Shown: positions 10,801-20,777 of the stretch, in pieces | Position numbering within the stretch: the stretch's first letter is position 1 | Layout: each line of letters starts with the position of its first letter | Source: Neolentinus lepideus HHB14362 ss-1 | Taxonomy: Eukaryota; Basidiomycota; Agaricomycetes; Gloeophyllales; Gloeophyllaceae | DNA: 31,068 nt | Direction of reading: 5' to 3' | NCBI GenBank assembly: GCA_001632425.1 | Contig: KV425625.1 | Span: forward strand, 108,405-139,472 | The notes under the pieces: model-generated | Database searches by the model: none | Seen by the model: only the letters and a program-made list of their open reading frames with translations | Told to the model about the DNA's origin: nothing | Translations under genes and position numbers: made by a program

Positions 10801-11166
10801 GGCCACGTGTCGGAGCGAGCTTCTCGGGAGTCAGAATAGCACCACGTACGGTCAAACCGGATAGAGCTTGCAGGACGCGATCGCCGGCTGCGTCTGGGGT
10901 GCGGGTACCGTTCGGCTGGGTCAAGGGCGGGAAAGCGCCGCCTTGCGGGCTTGTGGGGAGACGAACGGGGTTGGAAGCTGGCGAGAACGCAGGCGACGCA
11001 CGCCCACCCTGGCCCCATGCTGATGGCCGCCTACGCGCACGCAGAAAGAAACAGACACGGTGAACGACACGTCCGAGGGAACGGAAGTGAAACGGACAGA
11101 CCGGTTAGCATCTGGGGCGCCGCCCCTCCCCCTCGTAGATTTCGGCTGCCGAGCAGTCGTGGCCAT
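7863..11166 (-). CDS. Pbp1 / ataxin-2 homologue (poly(A)-binding-protein partner)
   Basis: The minus-strand exons are 11166-11098, 11008-10570, 10513-10206, 10136-10057, 9996-9789, 9712-9572, 9510-8989, 8926-8864, 8812-8695, 8636-8437, 8382-8286, 8232-8197, 8141-8019 and 7963-7863, together about 834 aa. The first intron's borders are the least certain. The order of domains is that of ataxin-2: an SM/Lsm fold (about 66-155, with GLTVRGAILTPEK and YEGTIAST), the LsmAD domain (about 205-300, with WDQFTVNETLFGVKT and the later EEDKYGAVVRG), a PAM2 motif NPKAVAFTP (about 581-589) that should bind the MLLE domain of poly(A)-binding protein, and a Pro/Gln/Tyr/Met-rich tail. A lysine/glutamate-rich helical stretch (KLNKPIPEDL region) lies before PAM2. 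Family members act in poly(A) tail control, stress granules and translation. The gene converges on BUB1 with 192 bases between the stops. Confidence 0.92.
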
Positions 11167-11310
11167 CGAGTGAGAAAGCTAGTATGAAAAAAATATCGAG
11201 TAGAAGCAGAACAGAGAGGAAACAGAAAGCGAGAAACGGAAGAGAGTCGTGAAGCAGCGATAACGTAGAGTCGAGGACGCGACTCGAGAGGCAGGATCAA
11301 GTTCCGATGG

Positions 11311-11350
11311 GCGACGGCGACGGCGAGAGCGACGACAACGACGACGAAGA
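11311..11350. repeat. imperfect CGA/GAC trinucleotide repeat
   Basis: A run of GCGACGGCGACGG and GACGACAACGACGACG units lies about 145-185 bases upstream of the PBP1 start codon. On the PBP1 sense strand it reads as TCG/CGT-rich sequence, so it would fall in the promoter or the 5' untranslated leader. Confidence 0.6.
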
Positions 11351-11885
11351 CACGCTGGTCGTCAAGACAGACAGCGACGAAGGCTAAGGAGCCGTAGCGG
11401 GAAGCCCTTGGGCGGTGGATAGACAAGAGTTTGGTCGAAGAAAGCAGGGAGTGCAACGCCCACCACTAACCGGGGGTCGAGACACCTTCCACGGCTTTGC
11501 TTCCGTCGAGACCCCAGCCACTCCTATAAATGCCCTGTAATCCCCCATTCACTTGGTAACAAATGCGACCCATTCTTGCTGTGAAGAGGGCGCACAGGAA
11601 AATAAAATAACATACAACATGTATTACATAATTGCTGCAGGTATGCCCGGGGTCCGATCCTACATCAACGGACGCCGCAAATAACCTTAAACACGCTACG
11701 TGATGCTTCGGTACAGGAAACTCTCCTGCATTTAAAGTTACAGAGCCACCAGAACATGCCACACTCGTCGAGAATAAACCAGCGTTCTCGTTTCATCCCG
11801 GCGCAACGTGCGGGACAGTACCTCTTCATTCCAAAGTCGATCGCTCCAGGCAGGCCTCGCGCCGAACCCTCGGGCAAGCTCTCAC

Positions 11886-12616
11886 CTTTACTGTTTGCTG
11901 CATCATTCATGCAAGGAGAGTACACAGCTTCCAATCCTGCAATGAGAGATGGATAGATGCCTTGGACTATGTTTGGTCCAAGCTGTTCGTAGACGCTCGG
12001 AGACGTGAGTTTCCAGCCCACAGCGCCGTGAAATTGGTAATCCTAACGCAAAGCCACAATCATCAAACACTAACGGCCGTGACAACGCACCTTAATAGTT
12101 ATCAAATGTACCGGTTGTGCTCATAGCTGGGTTTAGCAGGCCCGTGGATTGTACACCGTCAAACCTTGTCAACGCCTTCGCCGGGAACTCCTCAAAATAG
12201 CTAGCCAGTGCTGCGAATCACGCATCTCGCACTTATCACTGTTCATGCAGGAGGCTGCTCTTCAGCTAGATGACGGCCTACGCACCATCGTGGGTACATC
12301 GCACAGGGACAGGAGGTAGCGAAAACAGTAACGTTTTGAAACATCGCGGAGTCGTAATTCTAAATACAAAGGCGGTGCCTCGGGGGGAAAGCGGAGGACC
12401 CTTCATGACGCCGGGTGCCTCAGCCATCATCCTTCCAAGTCTTGTTCCAGTCTTTGGGGGCGTACGACTCACCCCCTTCCAGGACGACTTGTCCAACCCA
12501 CAGATATCAATGGGCGACTGGACTCCCGACTCTGAGAGCAGCGTTTGGAGGACGCCGGACCATCCATGCTCTGCGACGCCACCGATCGTGCTACAGCCCG
12601 TAGCCTCGCAGAACAT
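11886..12616 (-). pseudogene. probable decayed gene of unknown family
   Basis: Several protein-like stretches follow each other on the minus strand with splice-like borders: about 12616-12473 (AEHGWSGVLQTLLSESG, then PIDICGLDKSSWKG), 12359-12286 (YDSAMFQNVTVFATSCPC), 12200-12092 (YFEEFPAKALTRFDGV, LLNPAMSTTGTFDNY) and 12042-11886 (QFHGAVGWKLTSPSVYEQLG, IVQGIYPSLIAGLEAVYS). Each ends in a GTGAGT- or GTGCG-type donor or begins after a TAG acceptor. The third stretch runs into an in-frame TAA (12094-12092) just before the donor, and no convincing start or end was found. I do not recognise the family. It could be a dead paralogue of a real gene, or a live gene whose splicing I have misread. Confidence 0.35.
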
Positions 12617-14830
12617 AGAGGGGCAGGCCGCTCACCGATATTTCTGACATAATACCAAGATACACGAAATCACTTCACGATATGTGCCCAGGTCAAACTG
12701 CCGCAGACGGTATTCTGGGCACCTGCAGCCTGCCCGGAGCCATGCCCACTCGAGTCGTACAGGCCGCCTGCCAGTCTGCCCAGAGAGACAATATAAGCAG
12801 CAGAGTGCGGAACCACCAGCGCTGTTCAATCTTGACGTGGCGATACCTGGACGGCGCGCCTTCCGAGACGCAGGTGGAAGAGAGACAAGTGCCGCCGTCT
12901 CCGTTCAGCGGCCAGAAGTGAACGAATGCACTTTCGAAGGCCAGTGCGTGTACAACTTTAACAGAGCCTCGGTACTGGTTTCAACGTCGGTCCTCGTAGT
13001 GGGGAGACCCTCGAAGGCTTGAACTATGCGCTGACAGCTTGAGTCGCAGGTGTGCAGACAAACACTGCTCAAGCCATTATCAAGCCTACCGCAGAGAAAA
13101 GGTACACACGAGAAACGCAGGTCGACCGTCGGCGCAGAGTATCGAGAAAGCGCCGGTGACTCCCGCATGGCTGGTCAATCTGAGTCGCGGCTATAAGTAC
13201 CCCATCAGCATATTGCATCCGGAATGGACCTCGGAAGACTGTCAAAGGACGGCTATAATTGTACCTTCCAGAGTCCAGACGACTCGCCACCAAGTGGAGC
13301 ATGCGGCCGGGCCTTGGGACGCATTAATAGGAAGAAGACTTGTTTTGAGTGTTGCGACATAGCTAGGATCCTTTGCGAAACACCAACTGGAGAGTTGTGT
13401 CAATATTTGCATAGCAAGTCCAGGTGGACTCTATCCTACGCCTGACATTGTATTAATGGCAAGTCGACCTAAGTCACCAAAAATCAAAGATCAGCGTGGC
13501 AACCTACGTCTAGGCTTGATACGGCGTCTCCTAAATATGACTTGGTAGACAAGCAATTGGCTTATATATATGGACCTACGCCGCGCTGATTGGCCTAGAT
13601 GTTAGAGTCGTAGCGAACTGCAAGTTAGTTGCCGGTCATGTTCCAGAACGAAGATTGAGGGCTATCCTGGAATTTGCAAGAAGCCGACCAGAATTCCTGT
13701 ACTGACCAGTGTTTACCGTCCCCTTATTCACTGCTCAGCGCTCATTACGCACGAAAGCTCTGTAGAACCAAGACTATGTTGTCGGAGGTATAACGCATTT
13801 CATGATGACGCGGAAATACCGGCTCTCCCACGGTGGCAGCGCTAGCTTGCTGCTCTGAGTCGAGCTTCGAGCTGCCGCCTGCTTCGCATGGTGGTAGACA
13901 AAGTTAAGCATGGGGCCTTCGAAATAATCGTCGACCGGGCTTCGTTGCAGAAACGCCGGTCCAGTCGCAGGAAACCCTATCTACATATAATACCACTAAC
14001 CTCAGGGACAGAGAGTGTGTCAATTATTCGCGGCCTGATCCACACGACTGATCTCCGGGCCAGACAGCACCAGCTTCAACACCCTAGTACGAACGATGGA
14101 GGCCTCTTATTTTGATTCGCCCGTATGTGTCGGCACGCCGAGTCGCGTTTCCATGCCGCGATAATAGGAGTACGAACCTGTGCGTCCTCGCATACCTCCA
14201 GCATCGGAACAAACAACAGATTTTCGCACTGAGAACAGGTTCAGCGCTGGAGACAGAAGATCGCCGTAGCTCAAACCGCATAGAGCCGGAGAGGCGAGGC
14301 AGCCGAAGTTAGCACGCGAATTGCAAGGCTAGCGACGGTCGGTGCCGTTTTAACAGCGAGCGTGCAGCTGATCTCTGCTATTCCTGTCACCAGACGCCCA
14401 ATATCTGAAAACTTCCCCAACGTAAACAATGCCTCAGATTTGACTTTACAGCCAATCTTGGCGCTGTGTTTTAGCGAGCAGGGGGTGCTGCACCCGTGAC
14501 CCAAGAGTCGCCACTACAACGGTGTCAGATGAGCAGGGAAGCCTATAGGGCACCACCACCGGTGAGAGGCTCTGCGGCATTGCAAGCCAGATCCGCGGTC
14601 AGAGGGAGGTGCCTCGACGCCCGATGGCTTCTATGCAAGAAGATCGGAGTAGGCGCTCCATGCCAATTCCAAATGTGCTCTCCTTCCCCACATCAGTCAC
14701 GTTCCTTGCCGTTCATCAGTCCAGGAATGGTCCAGCAGCTACAAAAGGCTGCTAGGTTGTGCACATGTCCGCACCATTCCCCTTCGCCCTCCCCTTCAAT
14801 TACATCCTCGCCTGATCATCCGAGTCCGCC

Positions 14831-16278
14831 ATGCCCAACCTCGAAGGAAAGCTGCGATATGGGGACGTCCGTCCTCGCAGCGGCGCCATGAGCCTCTGGG
14901 AGAGGTCGAGGCGCCGCAATGTCCACTGGCTGATGGAGAGCTTTGCTGAGGCAGTAAGTTCGCCCAAAGGTCGTCACGACACATACCTGACAACCTCCCC
15001 AGCTCGGTGTCTTCTTGTACGTATATTGCGGTGCGTGTTATAATCAGTCTTTATCGAGCAGCCTCAGCTGACTCGTCCCATGTTAGGCGTTGGATCGACA
15101 GCTGGATACATCCTGGGCAACCTATTGGAGCTTCCGGGCGTTTCTTGTCAGTTATTCATCGTCCCATCCCGTCGAATAAACTCACCTCATTCAGATCTTG
15201 CAGCCCTCCTCCAGATCGGCCTTGCCTACGCCCTCGGCATCGTCTTCGCGCTAGTAATCTGCGCACCAACATCTGGCGGGCACTTCAACCCTGCCATGAC
15301 GATCGCCGCTGCTGTCTTCAGAGGCTTCCCCTGGAAGAAGGTCCCTCGGTGCGGTTCTCCGCTCTTCACCCCGATTGTGCTGTCCTCACTATGACCTGAT
15401 TGACAGATACATCACCGCGCAGATCCTCGGCGGCTACATTGGCTGCCTGCTGGTCTATGTCCAGTACAGAGAGCAGATTATGGTGAGCGCCCAACTTCAC
15501 CATCCTAACCCATTTCTCATAACCACATGTGCTCCGTCAGCTCGTCGAAGACGCCCTGCTCGCCAAAGGCACCCTCGACACCATCAACTTCACCTCGGCC
15601 GGACCAGCGGGCATCTTTGGGTTGTACCCCGCGTCGCCCTACAACCTCGGCTACGTCTTCCTGAACGAGGTCATGGCCGTGCGTACCGCATCACCTCTTC
15701 TCCCCCGCCCGTAACTCACTTGCGTCTGTAGGACTTTGTCATCGCGATCACCATCTGGTCCTGCCTCGACCCCTCCAACTTCCTCGCCCCGCCCGCCGCC
15801 ATGCCGTGGATCATAGCCCTCGCATAGTACGTCCCCCTCCCATCCCGGTCAGCTTTAACCTCACCCCCTCCCTCCCTCAGCGCCGTCTGTATCTGGGGCT
15901 ATGCGCCCGTGGGCATCGCCGCCAACACCGCGCGCGACGTGGGCGGCCGGCTGATGGTGCTCACAATCTGGGGCACCAAAGCGGCTGGCGGGCGGTACGC
16001 CGCCATCGCCGCGCTCACGAACATTCCCGTCACGCTCTTCGCTGGACTCGTGTACGAGTTCTTGTTGTCCGACTCCAACAAAGGTGCGCCGTGTTCGTCC
16101 TTTCCAATGGCGGATCGTTGTTTATCGGGAATGTGGCATTCCAGTGATCCCTGATGTAAACAGGGAATTCCTCGAGTGCCACATGGCGCACAACGTGGTG
16201 GATAGCGGCGACGTTGGTGGAAAGTCTCCTTCGTCGGTACAGGTTGACGAGAAGATGGTTTCGTCGCTGGAAGTCTGA
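14831..16278 (+). CDS. aquaporin / aquaglyceroporin (MIP family)
   Basis: Exons read 14831-14953, 15003-15030, 15087-15146, 15195-15348, 15407-15482, 15541-15678, 15732-15826, 15881-16083 and 16145-16278, giving 336 aa. The protein has the six-helix MIP layout. The first half-helix carries GGHFNPAM (NPA at 102-104). The second carries NTARD (240-244) in place of NPARD, so the proline of the second motif is replaced by threonine while the selectivity-filter arginine and aspartate remain. Helices such as LQIGLAYALGIVFALVI and the AIAALTNIPVTLFAGLVY end segment are clear. The N- and C-terminal tails are short and hydrophilic, unlike the very long tails of yeast Fps1. Water, glycerol or another small neutral solute is the expected cargo, but substrate cannot be read from sequence. 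The acceptor of the last exon was chosen at 16144 because only that keeps a sensible frame. Confidence 0.92.
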
Positions 16279-16535
16279 GGCGTGAGCTCCTTTAATTGAC
16301 TCTTGGTTTGAGAGGTTCGTCGGTTCGGGCCACGGACAGTGAAGTCAAGAAGTTTTTATCACTATTCCTATTGCTCCTGCTTTGCTGTTGTTTGTATTAC
16401 TACGCACACTTCTTGACTGAAACTAATGCACACCAACGTACAATATATCCATGTCTCTTTCAGAAATCTCGAGCGACGGAGAGATGGAAAAGAGATGGAG
16501 ACGCGATCCGAACAGTACTGGAGCTCGCGAGACAT

Positions 16536-17972
16536 TCATAGCTTCGACTTGTCACCATGATCGACTTTGACGACCCTTGGACACAAAGCATCAGTGAACA
16601 CGGTAAACCACCAAATAACCAAAGGAAGACATACAGTTTTCCAGTATTTCCGCCACTAAACAGCATTGGCAAAGCTTTCGGCGCGTTCTCTATACCCTCC
16701 ACGATATGGAACTTCCGTTTCAAGGTCCCATCCTCAAGCCATTCAGCAATATCCTTGATCGCTTTGGGGTATTGGTCGGCGTAGTCGAACCTAGATCCCG
16801 AATAAGCTACGCAGGATGAGTATATGCGCATCAGGTGCACGCACACGATGAATCCTTGGATTTTTGCGCGCTGTGAGATTAGGGCAAGGTAAGAAGTCAG
16901 ACCCTTTGGTTTCCTGTCTGTGACAAGGTCAAACGCGTACATCCAGGCAGTTCACGACAGGACTTACTGTAATCCGAGATTGCGCCTGCAGATACCACAC
17001 ATTGTAAGTCAATCCAGTTACAGCACCAGTCAACGCACCGCACAGCGCGATCCTTGCACCCTTATTCAACCTCGTCAACATGAAATCCAATATCTCGCCG
17101 CCGACATTGTCAAAAAACGCGTCCAAATACCCCAGCTTCTTGAAATCCGCGTGCCAGCTCGGGCTCTTGTAGTTCAGCGCCTTGTCCACGCCCAACTCCT
17201 TCTCCAGCCAGCTGCACTTCTCGTCCGACCCGGCGATGGCGATGACCTTGGCACCCTTCTTCTTGCCCATCTGGCAGACGAGGGAGCCGACGGAGCCTGC
17301 AGCGCCTGACACGACAAGGGTCTCGCCCGGTTTGAGCGCACAGATATCTTCCAAGCCCTAGAATTGTGGTTTCTGTTAGGAGGAGCTGTGTGGGATGGGG
17401 GAAGGGACTTACAAAATATGCGGTCATGCCAGAGCTACCGAGAGGGCCCAAAAAGTCAAGCAGCTCGGCACCTTTGGGCAGCCTGTGTGCTAAATGAGAC
17501 GGAACTTGTGTGCAGTCAATCGCCCACGTACACGATCTTCTCCACCGCTTTCGCCTTCACGATGGCATACTCCGTCCAGCCTGCATACGTGGTCAAGAAA
17601 AAAGCCAACTATCTCGATCAAGCCACATACCAAACGTGCCTGCTACAAGATCCCCGGGCTCGAACCCCGCCCCCTTTCCCGCCTCAACCACCTTCCCCAG
17701 CCCCGCCGCGCGCATGACCTCCCCGATCTGCACTGGGGGGAGGTAGCTTCGCGTGTCGTTCAGCCAGCCGCGCATGGCAGGGTCGAGCGAGAGCCAGTGC
17801 ACCTGGACGAGCACTTGCCCATCACCGACCTGAGCGGGCAGCGAGGCGGCTTCTTTGCGGAAGGTGCTGGAGGTGATGTCGGCCTTTGGGCGCTCTTGCA
17901 GGACGATGCGGGTGTAGTCTGGATCGCATGCGTCAAAGGCTTGGGTGAATGATGGGGAGATGACTTACTCAT
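16536..17972 (-). CDS. NADP-dependent double-bond reductase (MDR, leukotriene B4 dehydrogenase type)
   Basis: Exons on the minus strand: 17972-17969, 17918-17631, 17580-17532, 17482-17413, 17357-16968, 16903-16845, 16790-16635 and 16575-16536, giving 351 aa, the usual length for this family. The N-terminal catalytic part has LSLDPAMRGWLND and GEVMRAAGLGKVVEAG. The Rossmann part has SGAAGSVGSL (154-163), IAGSDEKCSWL and FFDNVGGEILD. The C-terminus has the AKIQGF and FHIVEGIENAPKAL segments typical of these enzymes. No zinc ligands are present, consistent with the zinc-free branch that reduces alpha,beta-unsaturated aldehydes and ketones with NADPH in the cytosol. The natural substrate is unknown. 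The first coding exon is only ATG plus one base, before a GTAAGT donor; this start gives the family-typical N-terminus NYTRIVLQERPK. It converges with the aquaporin gene. Confidence 0.9.
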
Positions 17973-18384
17973 GGCTGGTGGTATGGACGAGAAAGACGAG
18001 AGTTTGCCTTGAAGAGACCGGCGCCGGTAATAACGTCCTTGTATGCATCGTCACGTGGAACTGCGAACATGAAGGGACTTTGAGGAGCCGATGTCCGCGT
18101 CATTTTGACTTTCTTTGCCGTTGAGTTCGGAGTGGATGCCAGTAAAGTGAGAGGCAGCATCCTCAAGTTAGATACCCTGAATGTGATCGGTATCATATAC
18201 TTAAACTAAATCAATATCTTTTCAGTTTTGCCTTCCGTATTAATATACTACTTACCGTATCGAGAATACAAGAAGAAGCACAGCCACACATTTAGATGCA
18301 TGTGATTCCGAGTGTGCTGTTACTGCTGGCTCATCCTTGAGTTCCATCCTCTCCATCTGCGCCCCCCCTCCCATCCCCACAGCC
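17973..18384. promoter_or_regulatory. divergent promoter region
   Basis: About 410 bases separate the starts of the reductase (-) and the small membrane protein (+). It contains an AT-rich core around 18187-18250 (ATACTTAAACTAAATCAATA) and a pyrimidine-rich leader before the plus-strand ATG. No specific operator was recognised. An open minus-strand frame reaching 17969 ends just at the reductase start and is taken as leader sequence. Confidence 0.45.
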
Positions 18385-19158
18385 ATGAGTTCTTTGCTGC
18401 GTTTATCTCGCCATACAATCAAGCAGCTCCAATTTATCGCCCCGGGACTCGCAATCACGTATTACTTCGACATCCACGACAAGTTCTGGGGGTTATTGGA
18501 TGATCGAGCGGGATGGGGACGGTTAGTAACACCAACGTATGGCCCTGCTCTTCAGATTCAAAACAATTCCAAATGCTATCAGGACGCTTGCGCTGTCCTC
18601 ACTAGGCTTTGGCGCCATAACGATCGCGCTTTTCCTATATGTCCTCCTCATGCCCTGGGTGAAGGGATTGCCCCCAGACGTACGTCCATTTCTCAGCGCT
18701 CAGCTCGCACTAACTTCCATTGTATTATTTTATGCAGTACCGCTCATGGCGTGAATCAGGGGAACTATCAAAGGCGATTCCAGTACGTACTGCAAGTTCA
18801 TTCAAATCGATCCGGCCGTCGCGATATTCCCTTACAATGCCTTTTCATCTGACCGTATACTGCAGATGTTAACGGCATCTATTGTCGCGGGCTGGTCATC
18901 GCTATCATTTACGTTAGGGCGGTGGTCCGGGCTGGGACTTCTGGAAGGCATCATAGGCGGTCAGTCTTTCCCCGTCTACTATCCAATGAATACCACTTAT
19001 CTCACTCTTCCGAAACATTTCACCACTATATCCCACTACACCAACTCTATCTATACGTCACGGATGTTCACGGTATCATTTTTCTAGCCTCCGGTGTCTA
19101 CGCACTCGCATTCGGTCTCCTCGGACTTCTGCCCGCACCAAGAATACATCGACGATAA
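18385..19158 (+). CDS. small multi-pass membrane protein, function unknown
   Basis: Best exon model: 18385-18521, 18556-18679, 18738-18782, 18866-18959 and 19088-19158, about 156 aa. The first donor is uncertain: GTTAGT at 18522 leaves a 34-nt intron, while GTTATT at 18492 leaves a 64-nt intron and a 146-aa product; both keep the frame. Four hydrophobic stretches are visible: LQFIAPGLAITYYF, RTLALSSLGFGAITIALFLY, LTASIVAGWSSLSFTLG and VYALAFGLLGLLP. A charged loop (YRSWRESGELSKAIP) separates the second and third. No signal peptide, catalytic motif or known transporter signature is seen. I believe similar short proteins occur in other basidiomycetes but cannot verify it. The last intron (18960-19087) is long for this locus. 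Confidence 0.65.
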
Positions 19159-19709
19159 CACCCTTCCACTGCATTGCGATCTATGTCTTGTTACGCTTGC
19201 CACACATCCTGACCTCGTGATCAGCACACAGACCCCACCTAACCCTGATTCTCCGACGCATCTCACCACGTCCTCATCTCACAAGGAGTACTGATTTGAT
19301 TATGACACTATCATTGACACGGACAGCAGGATTAGGATCTGTTTGCCGCTGTAGATCTTAATAGCCCGAGCAAAGAACATCCATGCCGCGGCATCAGTGA
19401 TCTCGTCGAGGTGGCTTAGTTGAGCTGTGATTTCCGACGTTCGTGAACAGAATATAAGTACTCTCCTTGTAGTTTGCGAGGAAGAACATTCCCTGTACTC
19501 GGGAACTTGAATATAGCCTCACTGAGCCACTCTTAAGTGAATAATCGCGCTTATGTCACGGCCACGTGCATCACACCGCAGCGCTTCGGTACTGCATCCG
19601 TGATCTTAGGCCACCCTCATCTGTATATAATTCTCATCTCCCTAATCCCAACCACCCGCCACACACCCCAACATCCACATCGACCTCACGCCCCCGAGGC
19701 ACTCAATCG
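19159..19709. other. intergenic region with probable promoter of the Q/P-rich gene
   Basis: No gene is recognised. It holds the 3' flank of the small membrane protein gene and the promoter of the next gene. A TATA-like TATATAA lies at 19624-19630, about 80 bases before the ATG, and is followed by a C/A-rich leader typical of fungal 5' untranslated regions. The frame is open for 48 codons upstream of the ATG but has no other ATG. Confidence 0.5.
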
Positions 19710-20777
19710 ATGACGAACAATCCCTTCATCGACCAAACGGCGAGCGCGTACTCCCGCTTCCCCGATATCTCGAGCCCGGGGCCACAGCTGCAGAGCCAGT
19801 ACACCTCCTGGGCACAACCGCAAAGCGTACCCGCTCCTGGATTCGGATACCAGCCAACGGGCTACGTCTCCTCTCCCTACCAGCAAGTGCCGCAGACCCA
19901 GGGATGGGGCTATAACTCGGGATACGCAGGCCCCGCTTCTCCTTCACTGGCGCCACAGATGACCGGCATGCCATACCAAGATGCGAGCATGTTCCAGCAG
20001 CAGCAGCAGCAGCAGCCGATGGGGTACGGCGTGGCGCAGCAGCAGCAGCCACAGTTCACCGGCTACCCGGGTGGCGCAGGCTCGTACATGTACCAGCCCG
20101 GGTATAACAACACGCCACAGCAGCAGCAGGCACAGGCGCCGGGCTACCTAGCGGAGTTCGACCCGTACGCGGACGTCGGACGGGAGTGGCAAGGGCAGGC
20201 GCAGGCGCCGACCCAGACCCAGACGCCGGGCCACGCGCGGTCGTCGTCGTCGTCGGCGTCGGGGTGGAAGGCGACGCACCCGCGAGAGTATATCAGACAG
20301 AACAAGGCGCAGCTGGAAAGCTGGGACTCGTACACGTGGAAGCAGCTCGAGAACGCGTGCGAGGCGCTGAAGGAGGCGTGGGCGGAGCGGAAGAACGAGC
20401 TGGAGGACCGGATACGGCAGCTGGGGTATGGTGGCGGCGGGTGGTACGGCGTCGACCAGGAGCGGATCCGGTTGCAGGATGTGAGTGTTTCGCGCAGACG
20501 GGACGTTGCGCCGCACCGCTCATCGTCTCCACATTGGATAAATATAGCTTTCGAAGGAGGCAGACGGGCACTTTGGTACGGGGCATACTGTCCACGGTGT
20601 GTGTTCGCGACTGATTTGTATTCTTTTCTAGGCGCTATCGCTGCTTCTGCCTTCCAGCTGCGTGAAGTTTTCTCGGGATACCGCCAGTCGAGCGATCCAG
20701 CAAGCAGGCAGCGGGTCCGCGAAGCGGTCAACGCTGCTGTCGCGAGCATGCCTGATTGGCCATCCAAGGTCTACTAA
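19710..20777 (+). CDS. Gln/Pro-rich protein with conserved helical C-terminus, function unknown
   Basis: Exons 19710-20480, 20548-20575 and 20632-20777 give 314 aa. Residues 1-190 are low in complexity, rich in Gln, Pro, Gly, Tyr and Ser, with a run of seven Gln at about 96-102 and recurrent (M/Q)xxGYxP-like units. A Ser run follows near 180. The C-terminal third is ordered: it begins at about 190 with THPREYIRQNKAQLESWDSY, continues as a charged helix (WKQLENACEALKEAWAERKN) and ends with the FQLREVFSGY and NAAVASMPDWPS segments after the two introns. The low-complexity region resembles prion-like or condensate-forming domains. No catalytic motif, membrane segment or signal peptide is visible. 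The ATG at 19710 was chosen because it is the first in frame after the TATA box; the 28-nt middle exon is supported by frame and clean borders. Confidence 0.75.
   Translation: MTNNPFIDQTASAYSRFPDISSPGPQLQSQYTSWAQPQSVPAPGFGYQPTGYVSSPYQQVPQTQGWGYNSGYAGPASPSLAPQMTGMPYQDASMFQQQQQQQPMGYGVAQQQQPQFTGYPGGAGSYMYQPGYNNTPQQQQAQAPGYLAEFDPYADVGREWQGQAQAPTQTQTPGHARSSSSSASGWKATHPREYIRQNKAQLESWDSYTWKQLENACEALKEAWAERKNELEDRIRQLGYGGGGWYGVDQERIRLQDVSVSRRRDVAPHRSSSPHWINIAFEGGRRALWYGAYCPRCVFATDLYSFLGAIAASAFQLREVFSGYRQSSDPASRQRVREAVNAAVASMPDWPSKVY
19995..20015 (+). repeat. (CAG)7 microsatellite coding polyglutamine
   Basis: Seven consecutive CAG codons encode glutamine inside the Q/P-rich protein. A shorter CAG run coding four glutamines follows near 20037-20048 and another near 20119-20127. 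Confidence 0.85.

Larger units (their letters stand above)
11167..14830. other. 3.7-kb gene-poor region between PBP1 and the aquaporin
   Basis: Apart from the PBP1 promoter side and the decayed gene at 11886-12616, no family was recognised. Several open frames of 60-125 codons overlap on both strands, as expected of GC-rich sequence, and none extends across convincing introns. A minus-strand frame at 12920-12700 encodes a Trp/Leu-rich hydrophobic patch (RWWFRTLLLILSLWADWQ), and one at 14504-14271 a mildly hydrophobic 77-aa peptide; both are unassigned. No transposase, terminal repeat or tRNA was found. Confidence 0.5.

Noticed and set aside
10623..11063. 146-codon plus-strand open frame
   Set aside because: Antisense to the SM/Lsm exon of PBP1, which has clear domain homology on the minus strand.
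12682..13445. Several plus-strand frames of 70-110 codons
   Set aside because: All frames on both strands are partly open here; none crosses convincing introns or shows a domain.
17651..17665. GGGCTCGAACCCC resembling a tRNA B-box
   Set aside because: It is coding sequence of the reductase on the minus strand and no other tRNA elements are present.
20144..20767. 207-codon minus-strand open frame
   Set aside because: It is the antisense shadow of the Q/P-rich gene, open because of the GC-rich repetitive coding sequence; it shows no domain.
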